Assembly: GCA_023265455.1 (NCBI GenBank)
Contig: JAHFTQ010000007.1
Location: forward strand, 1-64,000
Length of the DNA: 64,000 nucleotides
DNA from: Parachlamydiales bacterium
GTDB lineage: Bacteria > Chlamydiota > Chlamydiia > Chlamydiales > Rhabdochlamydiaceae
Reading direction: 5' to 3'
The translations under genes were made by a program, and so were the position numbers. Of the stretch, positions 8,676-16,389 are shown one piece after another; positions within the stretch are counted from its first letter, which is position 1, and the number at the start of each line of letters is the position of its first letter. The notes below the pieces were generated by a model. That model had not been told where the DNA came from, did not search any database, and saw only the letters and a program-made list of their open reading frames with translations.

Positions 8676-9709
8676 AGAAACCTCAAAAAGTAAGCGATTT
8701 TTTTGTCGAGTTCTTCCCATTCTTTCTCAGGGTTGGACAAAGATGTAATCCCAGCTCCTGCAAAAAGGTGTATTTGGGGGCCACAGATGAGAGCCGACCG
8801 GATGGCAACTGCCATATCTGTTTCGGTGTGCGAGAGAAGACCAAAAGGTCCGCCGTACCATCCGCGGTGGAAGGGTTCCATTTGAGAGATATAATGAAGA
8901 GCTTCCTTGTGAGGAAAGCCTCCTAGTGCGGGGGTCGGATGGAGATGGGTGAAAAGAGTAGCGTCACAGATTCCTTCTTTTAAAACACCCTCGACGCCTT
9001 GGTAAAGATGGTTAAGACGGCCGAAGGTTTGTTCTTTAGGAGGGAGCCATTTGAAGGTGTCGCAACAGAGGTGGAATTGGTCATTTAAAAACGTCTGTAC
9101 GGGTGTAATTTCTGCGAACTCTTTGGAGGTCCAAGAGTCTGAAAGGTCTTTGGTTCCTGCAAGTGCCTCAGATGAGAGGGCTCGATTTTTACGATGAAAG
9201 AGTTTTTCAGGAGTCGCTCCGAGAAAAGTTGTTTCAGAATTGATCTGCAGGAGAAAAAGAGAGGTCTCTTTTCCTAAAGGATTGAGCATGCGCAGGATTT
9301 GGTAGGGGTCTACAGAATTTTCAAAAGAGAGGGTTGTTTGACGGGCAAGCACGACTTTTTCAAAATCTTTCCGGCCAATTTTATGAGTGGCATCTTTGAC
9401 CTGCAGAATCCAATTTTCCTTGGATGGCAAATCTTGCCTTTTTAGAAGCCGTGGCAAAGAAAAGGCAAGGACATCGGGGCTCCAGGCTTTTTGTATTAAA
9501 GCTTGGGGTGAAAAATAAAAAGAGGCAGGAAAACTTTTCCAGATGCCTTGGCAGGCTTGAGGGGAAAACGCTTGTCCGCCAAAAGAAACCCCGCCATGAG
9601 AGCCTTCGCCGCAGCCCGCAAAAGCCACGGAGCTACCTCGGGATTTCCAGTAGACCTTGGGGAACTGGGTTCCTGTCTCCAAAAACTGAAGAGCTGAAAT
9701 GTTTTCCAT
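8672..9709 (-). CDS. menF: Isochorismate synthase MenF
   Basis: Chorismate-utilising enzyme (345 aa from the ATG at 9709) that converts chorismate to isochorismate, the first menaquinone-specific step. Recognisable parts are EKVVLARQTTL, FLGATPEKLFHRKNR, the SSEALAGTKDLS segment and the C-terminal HPTPALGGFPHKEAL and GPFGLL motifs of the ADC synthase/isochorismate synthase fold. An ATG with CTTAGG upstream is preferred over a TTG 27 bases earlier. It heads the menF-D-B-A run; its upstream region carries one copy of a 26-bp repeat. Confidence 0.94.
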   Translation of the reverse strand: MENISALQFLETGTQFPKVYWKSRGSSVAFAGCGEGSHGGVSFGGQAFSPQACQGIWKSFPASFYFSPQALIQKAWSPDVLAFSLPRLLKRQDLPSKENWILQVKDATHKIGRKDFEKVVLARQTTLSFENSVDPYQILRMLNPLGKETSLFLLQINSETTFLGATPEKLFHRKNRALSSEALAGTKDLSDSWTSKEFAEITPVQTFLNDQFHLCCDTFKWLPPKEQTFGRLNHLYQGVEGVLKEGICDATLFTHLHPTPALGGFPHKEALHYISQMEPFHRGWYGGPFGLLSHTETDMAVAIRSALICGPQIHLFAGAGITSLSNPEKEWEELDKKIAYFLRFL

Positions 9710-9734
9710 AAAACCTAAGAAATCGTTGTAACAC

Positions 9735-9760
9735 AACTTGAAAATTAAAAACCATATTTG
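9735..9760. repeat. 26-bp direct repeat, copy 1 (upstream of menF)
   Basis: An AACTTGAAAATTAAA/ACCATATTTG-type sequence matching 9979-10004 with one mismatch. The two copies flank a 55-codon antitoxin-like gene. This copy occupies the region where a menF promoter would be expected. Confidence 0.8.
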
Positions 9761-9797
9761 GATTTGAGGTGTAGGCGGGTTAAAAGAGAGGGCTATT

Positions 9798-9965
9798 TCA
9801 TCTTGGCCTTGCGTTTCTCAAAGATGTGGCAGCGGCTTTTTGGGCTCGCTTTTTTTCTTTGGCGACATCTTTAATTGTTTTCCACTCATCTTTTTCAAAA
9901 GAGGTCAGTAGTTCTTGCTCTTCTGGGTCAAGATCTTGCTGGGAGAATACTTTATGTTTTTTCAT
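9798..9965 (-). CDS. Truncated CopG-type antitoxin (55 aa)
   Basis: A short frame from the ATG at 9965 to TGA at 9798 encodes a charged protein beginning MKKHKVFSQQDLDPEEQELL, then SFEKDEWKTIKDV and a Lys/Arg/Ala-rich helix. This matches the N-terminal region of CopG/BrnA-like antitoxins that normally continue into a ribbon-helix-helix segment; here the frame stops first, so the protein looks truncated and no toxin gene accompanies it. Direct repeats at 9735-9760 and 9979-10004 flank it. It may be a decaying remnant. Confidence 0.5.
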   Translation of the reverse strand: MKKHKVFSQQDLDPEEQELLTSFEKDEWKTIKDVAKEKKRAQKAAATSLRNARPR

Positions 9966-9978
9966 GCTTTATTTGTAT

Positions 9979-10004
9979 AACTTGAAAATTAAATACCATA
10001 TTTG
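9979..10004. repeat. 26-bp direct repeat, copy 2
   Basis: Second copy of the repeat at 9735-9760 (one mismatch), lying just upstream of the antitoxin-like gene on the minus strand and of the GH18-like gene on the plus strand. It could serve both as promoter sequence. Confidence 0.8.
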
Positions 10005-10019
10005 CATGTTGATCGCAAG

Positions 10020-10808
10020 ATGGCAGAATTTGAGAATGGGATTTATCTTCACACGCCTCGAGAAAAAATCACAGCAGATCGCGCGACCTTACTGCAGGGG
10101 GATTTTCATGCCCTGCGAAAGAGTCACCCAGGCCTGAAGCTTTCTCTTGCGCTGGATAAGAGGGGATTAGAGGCCGCTTCAGGATGGCAAGGTGCCGGAA
10201 TAGAAGTGACAGTGCTAGCCTATGTTGGCATCTCTTTGGAAAAAGAATGCAAAGGGCTTTTGAAGCAAGGTTTTCAGGTGAGGGTTGCGCTTCCTTCTCG
10301 GCTTGAGCTTCTCGAAGATCTAGATATCGGTGCGCTTTCAGCGTTAGGCATATTTTTCGATCTGATGGCATTTGATTTGGTTCGGCCAGTCTCTGGAGAG
10401 CGGACTCAATTTCACTCCCCCCTGTTTGCCTGGGAGGGCCCTTCGATTTCTCAAACTCTCGATTTTTTGCATTATCACGGAATTGCTGAGGGAAAAATCA
10501 GTTTAGGATTAGCTGATTTTGGAGTTGTTTTTACAAATGTAGCTGGAGGGCTCTCCAATGCGGGGTACGCGCAGCCTTGTCAGGGGGCTCAGCTCGAAGA
10601 TCCTGAAATTAACCCTTCTGTTTATCTTGAGAATCACCCTAAGGCCCGGGTTTTCTACACCTCGGTTTTAGGGTGTTTTCAATCGTTTATCTATAATCCT
10701 GAAAAGGGTGACTGGATCTCCTTTGATGATGCTAAAACTAGGGACTCGAAGACCGCTTGGGCTCGCAGGCGCGGCCTTAGAGGTGTCTTTTCTTGGTCAA
10801 AGATATAA
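10020..10808 (+). CDS. GH18 chitinase-like protein lacking the catalytic motif
   Basis: 262-aa protein whose C-terminal two thirds follow the glycoside hydrolase 18 fold: FFDLMAFDLVRP (equivalent of the M-x-Y-D strand), HSPLF, GKISLGLADFGVVF, then WISFDD, a lysine-containing helix and GLRGVFSWS at the end. The DxxDxDxE catalytic strand that should precede this part is not visible; the corresponding region reads LSALGIFFDLMAFD. It may bind glycans without hydrolysing them or be decayed. I use the ATG at 10020; a TTG at 10002 lies in the repeat. No good ribosome site is seen. Confidence 0.5.
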   Translation: MAEFENGIYLHTPREKITADRATLLQGDFHALRKSHPGLKLSLALDKRGLEAASGWQGAGIEVTVLAYVGISLEKECKGLLKQGFQVRVALPSRLELLEDLDIGALSALGIFFDLMAFDLVRPVSGERTQFHSPLFAWEGPSISQTLDFLHYHGIAEGKISLGLADFGVVFTNVAGGLSNAGYAQPCQGAQLEDPEINPSVYLENHPKARVFYTSVLGCFQSFIYNPEKGDWISFDDAKTRDSKTAWARRRGLRGVFSWSKI

Positions 10809-10849
10809 TCATTTAATATAAATAGTTGAGAAAATATTTTCCATTTTCT

Positions 10850-10888
10850 GCGGTCAGAATGTCCAATATTTCTGGACATACTGACCGC
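10850..10888. promoter_or_regulatory. Perfect 16-bp inverted repeat upstream of darT
   Basis: Arms at 10850-10865 (GCGGTCAGAATGTCCA) and 10873-10888 (TGGACATACTGACCGC) with a 7-base loop; one central base pair in each arm is mismatched. No T-tract follows, so an operator or regulatory hairpin for the darTG transcript fits better than a terminator. It is 42 bases after the GH18-like gene. Confidence 0.5.
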
Positions 10889-10952
10889 GATTAGACACTT
10901 CGATTGTGAACCCGTTATCGGCTTGCTTATTCTCATTGGAGGAAATTTTTCA

Positions 10953-10997
10953 ATGAGTTACAATGCTCTGCTGGAAGGAGGCTTCTTTCGAAAATAA
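10953..10997 (+). CDS. Possible 14-codon leader peptide before darT
   Basis: ATG at 10953 follows a strong GGAGGA site and opens a 14-residue frame (MSYNALLEGGFFRK) ending in TAA three bases before the darT ATG, in the same frame. The darT ATG has only a distant GGAGG, so darT translation could depend on reinitiation. Very short, so low confidence. Confidence 0.25.
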   Translation: MSYNALLEGGFFRK

Positions 10998-11000
10998 AGC

Positions 11001-11757
11001 ATGAAATTAGACGAAGTGAAGCAGCTTTTTTACATCACTCACATAGAAAACTTAAGTTCTATCTTAGAAAGAGGTATTTTAAGTCATTCAAGAGCTCAAA
11101 GCTTGCCTCATAAGAGGATAGATATGCCAGAAGTGCAGGAACGACGTCGAGCTAAACGTATTTCAGGGGGAGGACTATTACATGATTATGCTAATCTCTA
11201 CTTCTCTAGCAGAAACCCCATGCTGTTCAAGAGAAAAGATGAGCATAAAGACATCTGTGTGCTAAGAATTAATTTAGAAGTGCTAAAAATCCCAGCAGTG
11301 GTGGTCGCAACTGGCAATGCAGCCAGTGATTATACCTCTTTTCATCCACCTGAGAGTGGAATTGAAAAATTGGATCGGAAATTGGTATACGCAAAAAAGT
11401 GGACGGATGATGATCCCATTATTCAAGCCAGAAAAAGCGTCGCAAAGTGTGCTGAAGTTTTAGTGCCTGATTTATACCAAGTCCAGAAAATAAATGTACA
11501 TTTTAGCGCGTCAAAGCGCCGCAATTTCACGATCGTAAGTGGGTTTGTATTGCTTAATACTAACCCACTTACGATCGTGGAATTTCGGCAGCTTTCACGC
11601 AGCTAAAATATGCATTTATTTCCTGGACTTGGTATTAGTACCACCGTCTCTGATTTTTGGAATATATGTGTCGAATGAAGAAACAGAGATGAAGCTTGCT
11701 AGGATTTATCCTGACTTACAGATTGAACAAAACCTAATTATATTTTTTCAAGAATGA
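11001..11757 (+). pseudogene. darT: DarT DNA ADP-ribosyltransferase toxin, interrupted by a MITE
   Basis: DUF4433/DarT toxin that ADP-ribosylates thymidine in single-stranded DNA. Residues 10-28 (FYITHIENLSSILERGIL) and the ISGGGLLHDYANLYFSSRNPMLF segment are DarT hallmarks; Glu152 in AEVLVPD is at the place of the catalytic glutamate. After codon 158 a 160-bp palindromic element plus a TTA duplication shifts the frame, so the present frame runs 11001-11606 (201 aa) with 43 element-derived residues. Removing the element restores a 197-aa DarT ending ...VPPSLIFGIYVSNEE... FFQE and stopping at 11757, overlapping the darG start as ATGA. Loss of the C-terminal strand probably inactivates or weakens the toxin. 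Confidence 0.85.
11475..11634. mobile_element. 160-bp MITE (near-perfect palindrome) in darT
   Basis: Starts TACCAAGTCCAG and ends CTGGACTTGGTA; almost the entire 160 bases fold into one hairpin (arms about 78 bases with few mismatches). It is flanked by TTA at 11472-11474 and 11635-11637, a 3-bp target duplication. No coding capacity. A 3-bp T-N-A duplication is used by some IS5-family subgroups, which suggests but does not prove the mobilising transposase. Confidence 0.9.
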
Positions 11758-12932
11758 TTAAAGTTTTAATTGGCGATTTATTTGAATCTACAACTCAAAC
11801 GCTTGTCAACACTGTCAATTGTGTGGGTGTGATGGGTAAGGGCATTGCTTTAGAGTACAAGAAACGTTTTCCTGATATGTTTTATGACTATGAGCAGCGT
11901 TGTAAAAGGGGGGAGGTTCAATTAGGCAGACCTTATCTTTTTAGGCCGACTAAGGTCGATAGTCAACAGTATCAGTATTTGATGTTTTCCGAACATAGGA
12001 ACACGCCGGGTTTTGACAAGTGGATTCTCAATTTCCCAACAAAAGATCATTGGAGGTTTGTCGCTACCTTAGACAGCATTATTGAAGGTTTAGAATATTT
12101 ATTGGCGCATTATAAAGAGTGGGGAATTCAATCTCTGGCTATGCCTCCTCTGGGTTGCGGGGAAGGGCAGTTAGAGTGGAGGATTATTGGCCCTACGCTC
12201 TACCGTTATCTTAGCAAGATGGATATTCCAGTAGAATTGTATGCCCCTTATAACACTCCGCACGAAAAATTGCAGATTCAGTTTTTAGCTGGGAATAACA
12301 CTGCTCAATTACAGATGCCAGACCCAAAATGGATTCCTTCTGGTTGGGTAGCGATAGTTGAGATTATCAGACGGTTAGAAAGTGAGCCTTATCGTCACCG
12401 TTTGCCAATTGGAAAGGTGATTTTTCAGAAAATCGCTTATGTGGCGACAAGAGGCGGGATAAATACTCAGTTGAATTTTCAAAAAGGGAGCTATGGACCC
12501 TATTCAAATGTGCTCCAAAAAGATGTGCTAAGTCGTCTAGTCAATAATGGGTTGGTCAAGCAAGAATATTTAGGAAAGATGAATTTAATCAAAATTGGGC
12601 CCACTTTTGCTGATGCCAGACAAGCCTATTTGGAAGATCTTCAAGGCTGGGATCAGACTATCAGCAAAGTTGCAGATTTATTCATGAGACTCGATACAGA
12701 ACAAGCAGAAATTATTGCGACAGCGATATTTGCAACAGATCATCTTGCTATTGAAAAAAATAAAAAGCCCTCAGAGCGAGATGTTTTTGATTATGTGATG
12801 CAGTGGAAAGAAATGAAAAAACCTCCACTTGCGCCACAAAAAGTAGCCGACGCTATTCGAAATCTAGCAATTCTTAATTGGATAGAAGTTGAGGCCAGTA
12901 GCTGTCTGCCCCTGTCTGAAGAAGAATTCTAA
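11754..12932 (+). CDS. darG: DarG macrodomain antitoxin (ADP-ribosyl glycohydrolase)
   Basis: 392-aa antitoxin that removes ADP-ribose from DNA. The N-terminal macrodomain (about 1-160) has VNTVNCVGVMGKGIALEYKKRFP and the MPPLGCGEGQLEW loop; Lys97 in LNFPTKDHW corresponds to the lysine required in characterised DarG. The remaining 230 residues are the C-terminal DarG domain found in longer family members (RLPIGKVIFQKIAYVATRGG and following), which also helps neutralise DarT. The ATG at 11754 overlaps the ancestral darT stop. It is intact although the toxin is broken; its stop overlaps the end of the convergent tlyC-like gene by 4 bases. Confidence 0.92.
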   Translation: MIKVLIGDLFESTTQTLVNTVNCVGVMGKGIALEYKKRFPDMFYDYEQRCKRGEVQLGRPYLFRPTKVDSQQYQYLMFSEHRNTPGFDKWILNFPTKDHWRFVATLDSIIEGLEYLLAHYKEWGIQSLAMPPLGCGEGQLEWRIIGPTLYRYLSKMDIPVELYAPYNTPHEKLQIQFLAGNNTAQLQMPDPKWIPSGWVAIVEIIRRLESEPYRHRLPIGKVIFQKIAYVATRGGINTQLNFQKGSYGPYSNVLQKDVLSRLVNNGLVKQEYLGKMNLIKIGPTFADARQAYLEDLQGWDQTISKVADLFMRLDTEQAEIIATAIFATDHLAIEKNKKPSERDVFDYVMQWKEMKKPPLAPQKVADAIRNLAILNWIEVEASSCLPLSEEEF

Positions 12933-14188
12933 AGTTCTTCGCTGATGTGAGGAAGAATCCGAACTTTTTCGATCGATCTTTCGTCAGAGCTTAAAATTTC
13001 TAAGTCAAAGTCGTCGTGGTGGAGTCTCCATCCCTTGGAGGGGATAGCGCCAGCGCGATGGTAGATATAGCCGCCTAGGGTGTCGTATTCGGGGCTGGGG
13101 GGAATGATCATGCCGAGTTCTTTTTCAATATCTAGGATGCTCATGCGGGCATCGACAATCCAACCACCTGAAGGGAGAACGGAGTAGAGAATTTCTTGTT
13201 CGACGTCATCTTCGTCGGAAATCTCTCCGACGAGCTCTTCGAGAATATCTTCAACGGTGATGATCCCTTCGGTTCCACCATATTCATCAACGACAATGGC
13301 AAGGTGGATCTGCTTGCTCCGAAATTCCTGAAGAAGGTGAGCGATCTTTTTGGTTTCAGGGGTATAAAGCACGGGTTTGACTAACGCTCGGATGGGCTCG
13401 TGATTGTTTTTGCTGGTGTAGGCAGAGAGCACGTCTTTGTAAAGGAGAACCCCCATGATGTGATCGATGCTATTTTGGTAGATCGGAAGACGGCTGTAGC
13501 GCTCTTTGAGGAACACTTCCGCAGCTTCAGCGATGGTGGTTTGATCGGAGAGGCTGATGACATCAATGCGGGGGACCATCACCTCCCGAACATTTCTTTG
13601 TTTGAAGTTGGCGACTGATAAGATGAGTTTGCGCTCTTGAGGATCGAGATGCGTTGAAAGTTCTGACTCGTAGAGCACTTCGAGGATTTTATCGCGGATG
13701 GAGGGTGTGGTAGGGGTTTTATCGGCGTTCTTGGGGAAGAAGGCCTGAGACATCCGGAGGAGAAGGGCCGTGAGTGGTGAGAAGAGGAGTAAAAATAAAG
13801 AGGCCAGGGGAGCAAAGAACTTAAATGATAGGGTGGGAGCTGCAGTTGCGATGAATTTCATTAATAAGTCGGCTGCAAGCGAGAGGAGGATGACGGCTCC
13901 TCCTATGAGCCATATGGAGAGGTTTTGGGAGAAAAGAAGAAATAACAAAATGACGCTGTAGCAGAGGTGTAAGACGTGTTTGCTGAAGCTTAAGGTGAAA
14001 AAGAGGCCTTCCCATTTTTGACGTCCAAAGAGGGGTTTAAGGACGTGCTGGAAAAAAAATAGGGAGGGAATTTTTTTAAATTCTTCCTTGGAACGCAGGC
14101 GGCCCATCTGCAAAAGGGCCGTCGTCATCCCTGCTAAGATAGCGGAGCTGAGAAGGAATAAGAGGGCTAAGAGGGTTGCAATATACAT
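12929..14188 (-). CDS. TlyC/CorC-type CBS-domain membrane protein
   Basis: 419-aa member of the HlyC/CorC/CNNM family: N-terminal hydrophobic DUF21-type region with about four membrane segments (to about residue 160), the PQERKLILSVANF linker and VREVMVPRIDVI entry to a CBS pair, LAIVVDEYGGTEGIITVEDILEELVG typical of the second CBS domain, and a C-terminal transporter-associated (CorC_HlyC) domain. Members of this family are linked to divalent cation handling; the tlyC hemolysin label is historical. The start overlaps the ybeY stop by 22 bases and the two are co-directional, as is common for this pair. Confidence 0.9.
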   Translation of the reverse strand: MYIATLLALLFLLSSAILAGMTTALLQMGRLRSKEEFKKIPSLFFFQHVLKPLFGRQKWEGLFFTLSFSKHVLHLCYSVILLFLLFSQNLSIWLIGGAVILLSLAADLLMKFIATAAPTLSFKFFAPLASLFLLLFSPLTALLLRMSQAFFPKNADKTPTTPSIRDKILEVLYESELSTHLDPQERKLILSVANFKQRNVREVMVPRIDVISLSDQTTIAEAAEVFLKERYSRLPIYQNSIDHIMGVLLYKDVLSAYTSKNNHEPIRALVKPVLYTPETKKIAHLLQEFRSKQIHLAIVVDEYGGTEGIITVEDILEELVGEISDEDDVEQEILYSVLPSGGWIVDARMSILDIEKELGMIIPPSPEYDTLGGYIYHRAGAIPSKGWRLHHDDFDLEILSSDERSIEKVRILPHISEEL

Positions 14189-14643
14189 TTGTGTTTTTTT
14201 GCGAGCTCCATCAGCCGTTTTTCTTCACGCCGCATGAGAGCTCTTTTCTTTCTATCGATATCGTCATAGCCTAAAAGATGCAAGAGGCCATGTAAGATAT
14301 AGAGTGTGATTTCTTGGTAGGGTCTCCGAGGATTGTAGTCGAGAGCGGCCTCAGGACATACAAAAATCTCACCCAGGTAATCTTCATCAAGGGGGAAGGT
14401 GATACAGTCGGTCGGGGTGGGGTCTTGAAAATAGTCGACATGAAGTTTTTTAATCGTGCGGACACCAACAAAATAGAAGGCAATCTCTTGGCAGGCGATT
14501 TTCTTTTCTTGAAGAAAAAAAAGAACAAGCTTCTTCACAGAAGAAGCTTTCAAGGGAAGTTTCGACTGACGATTAAAAATTTTTATGCGAGGACAGGCGT
14601 TTTGGGAAGGCCTGTGACCTTGGTGTTTTCGCCGTCTTTCCAT
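14167..14643 (-). CDS. ybeY: Endoribonuclease YbeY (start uncertain)
   Basis: Single-strand-specific RNase acting in 16S rRNA maturation. The zinc-site motif HGLLHLLGYDDID is present, but the third residue normally His is Asp here (family HGxxHLxGxDH); TPTDCITFPLDEDYLGEI is the other family block. The only ATG (14643) would give 158 aa and overlap the upstream small basic protein by 60 bases. The family-like N-terminus begins at IKIFNRQ, codon 20, where ATA at 14586-14584 overlaps the upstream TAA as ATAA. A non-canonical ATA or ATT start is possible. Confidence 0.88.
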   Translation of the reverse strand: MERRRKHQGHRPSQNACPRIKIFNRQSKLPLKASSVKKLVLFFLQEKKIACQEIAFYFVGVRTIKKLHVDYFQDPTPTDCITFPLDEDYLGEIFVCPEAALDYNPRRPYQEITLYILHGLLHLLGYDDIDRKKRALMRREEKRLMELAKKHKCILQPS

Positions 14644-14744
14644 TTTCCAATTTTGCGTAAAACATCAACGCGCTCATACCGTTTGAGGACATTGCGTTTT
14701 TTTGCCGATTTGCTGGCTTTTCCGTAGCTGCGATGACGTGTCAT
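14583..14744 (-). CDS. Chlamydiae/Verrucomicrobia small basic protein
   Basis: 53-aa Lys/Arg-rich protein from the ATG at 14744: MTRHRSYGKASKSAKKRN, then VLKRYERVDVLRKIGKW and the VTGLPKT end. This matches the small basic protein family shared by Chlamydiae and Verrucomicrobia, thought to associate with RNA or ribosomes. An AGGTTAAGGT stretch precedes the start and it lies 3 bases after the upstream small gene; its stop touches the probable ybeY start. Confidence 0.85.
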   Translation of the reverse strand: MTRHRSYGKASKSAKKRNVLKRYERVDVLRKIGKWKDGENTKVTGLPKTPVLA

Positions 14745-14747
14745 ACC

Positions 14748-14927
14748 TTAACCTAACCTCTTGGGAATAAAGATTTTCTGAGCAAGAGCGGCATCGGCCA
14801 CGCTATTAGCATGAACTTTATATCCTTCCGCTAACTCGTCTTTTTTAGAGCCTGTTTTAACGGCCGGTGGGCGGGGGCGGTGAGGGCACTTTGCGCGGCG
14901 CTCTGCTTGTTTACTGATGCGTACCAT
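14748..14927 (-). CDS. Small conserved basic protein of unknown function (59 aa)
   Basis: Starts at the ATG at 14927 with AAGGAGA six bases upstream, which decides the start over an upstream frame extension. The protein is rich in Arg, Lys, Pro and Ala (RAKCPHRPRPPAVKTGSKKDEL, ending FIPKRLG). No family recognised. It forms a tight run with the small basic protein, ybeY and tlyC-like gene, which suggests a translation-related unit. Confidence 0.7.
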   Translation of the reverse strand: MVRISKQAERRAKCPHRPRPPAVKTGSKKDELAEGYKVHANSVADAALAQKIFIPKRLG

Positions 14928-14990
14928 GGAGATTCTCCTTAATGAGGGCACATTCTAGCAAAAATGATGTTGGCCTTCAAGATTAAAAAA

Positions 14991-15623
14991 TTATTTAGGC
15001 GGTGGTTGGATCACACCGCAGGAGAGAAGGAACTTAAAGGTGTCTTCGACAGAGACGTCAATGGAGTGAAGAGACTTGCGGGGGCAAAAAAGGACATATC
15101 CTGAAATGGGGTGGGGAGCTGTAGGGACGAAAACGGTGACGTCGACATGGGGGATAACACGTTGCAGATCGGGAGGGACCTCTCCAGTCACAAAACCCAC
15201 TGAGTAGGTTTCAGGGGAAGGGAAAGGAACAAGGATGGTTTCTTTGAAGGCTTTTTGATCGGTCGATAAGATGGCCTTAGTGATGTCTTTAGTCAGGCGG
15301 TAGATCGTTCCAACGATGGGGATACGGACCACCACTTGATTGAAGAGTTTGAGCAGGGCATCAAAAAAGAACTTTCTGGCTAAAAAACCTAAGATCACAA
15401 TGAAGAAAAACGTCAGCGCAAGAGCGGCGATACGGCTGAGGAACCGGACTAAGGTCTCATGGTGGAGTAGGCTCAAGCCCTGTTGTTTTTCATAGACAAG
15501 CAAGGCGCTTTCAATGATATGAAAAATGGGGTTTGTGAATAGGTCGAAAAGGTAGTTAACAACCCAGAGGGTCAAAGCAAAGGGGAGAAGAATGATCAGG
15601 CCTGTAGAAAACGATTTTTTCAT
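14991..15623 (-). CDS. DUF502 family membrane protein (second of pair)
   Basis: 210-aa protein with a DUF502 layout: MKKSFSTGLIILLPFALTLWVV membrane segment, a second hydrophobic segment near residues 70-95, then VRIPIVGTIYRLTKDITKA, VPFPSPETYSVGFVTGE and the VFVPTAPHPISGYVLF strand. The start at 15623 overlaps the stop of the upstream paralogue as ATGA. Function of the family is unknown; it is expected in the inner membrane. Confidence 0.88.
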   Translation of the reverse strand: MKKSFSTGLIILLPFALTLWVVNYLFDLFTNPIFHIIESALLVYEKQQGLSLLHHETLVRFLSRIAALALTFFFIVILGFLARKFFFDALLKLFNQVVVRIPIVGTIYRLTKDITKAILSTDQKAFKETILVPFPSPETYSVGFVTGEVPPDLQRVIPHVDVTVFVPTAPHPISGYVLFCPRKSLHSIDVSVEDTFKFLLSCGVIQPPPK

Positions 15624-16264
15624 CGGAGTCTTTTCTCCCGGGGTGTGAGAACGCCGCAAGAGACGATATATTTAATGGCCTCATCAGGCTTCATATCGAG
15701 GTAGATGAGATCTTCTTTTTTATACATCAGCAGAAACCCCGAGGTAGGGTTAGGAGTTGTCGGAATTAAAACAGAAACCAAGGAAGAGCCTAGACTAGAG
15801 CTACAAAGCGTGGGGGAGTCTCCGGAGATAAGTCCTAGCGCATAGATATCTTTGCGGGGAAAGGGGACCATAACGACTTGCTTGAAGGCCGATGTATTTG
15901 AAGTGAACACTGTTTTGATGATTTCTTTAGTCGTCTTGTAAACAGTGCTAACGACAGGAATTTTCTGCAAAACAAAGTCCCAAACTTTAAGTAAGGCCCG
16001 AACCAGATACCAGCGGGTGAGCATTCCCAGCACGACAATCACAAAAAAAAGGCAGATAAGAATAAGTAGCTTGCTGAGGTATTCGATTGCTTTTTCAGGG
16101 GAGAGAAATAAAAACCCGTGTTCAGCCACATGCATTTTTTGAAGAGATTCTGTGACCATTTCGACAAAGGGGCCTGTGAAAAAATTGATCAGGAAACTGA
16201 CAATTGCGATTGTCAGGGCAACGGGAAGTAGAATAACCAGCCCTGTCAGAAAATACTTTTTCAT
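15620..16264 (-). CDS. DUF502 family membrane protein (first of pair)
   Basis: 214-aa paralogue of the following gene: MKKYFLTGLVILLPVALTIA membrane segment, second segment near 70-95, then KIPVVSTVYKTTKEIIKT, VPFPRKDIYALGLISGD and VLIPTTPNPTSGFLLM. Both end in SCGV-(I/L)-(Q/T)-P. A tandem duplication with translational coupling suggests the two form a hetero-oligomer. Confidence 0.88.
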   Translation of the reverse strand: MKKYFLTGLVILLPVALTIAIVSFLINFFTGPFVEMVTESLQKMHVAEHGFLFLSPEKAIEYLSKLLILICLFFVIVVLGMLTRWYLVRALLKVWDFVLQKIPVVSTVYKTTKEIIKTVFTSNTSAFKQVVMVPFPRKDIYALGLISGDSPTLCSSSLGSSLVSVLIPTTPNPTSGFLLMYKKEDLIYLDMKPDEAIKYIVSCGVLTPREKRLR

Positions 16265-16389
16265 GCCTTAGGTTTAACAGCAGAAATGATAATAATCCAT
16301 GCATTTATATCTATTTGAATATCAACAGCTTATATTTATAAAGCGCTATAGATATTATATTTAAATTAATGTATAATATAGGTACTAAT

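Noticed and set aside
11475..11634. IS630/Tc1-type element with TA duplication in darT
   Set aside because: Using TA as the duplication would leave an in-frame stop after excision, whereas TTA restores the full DarT frame and its overlap with darG.
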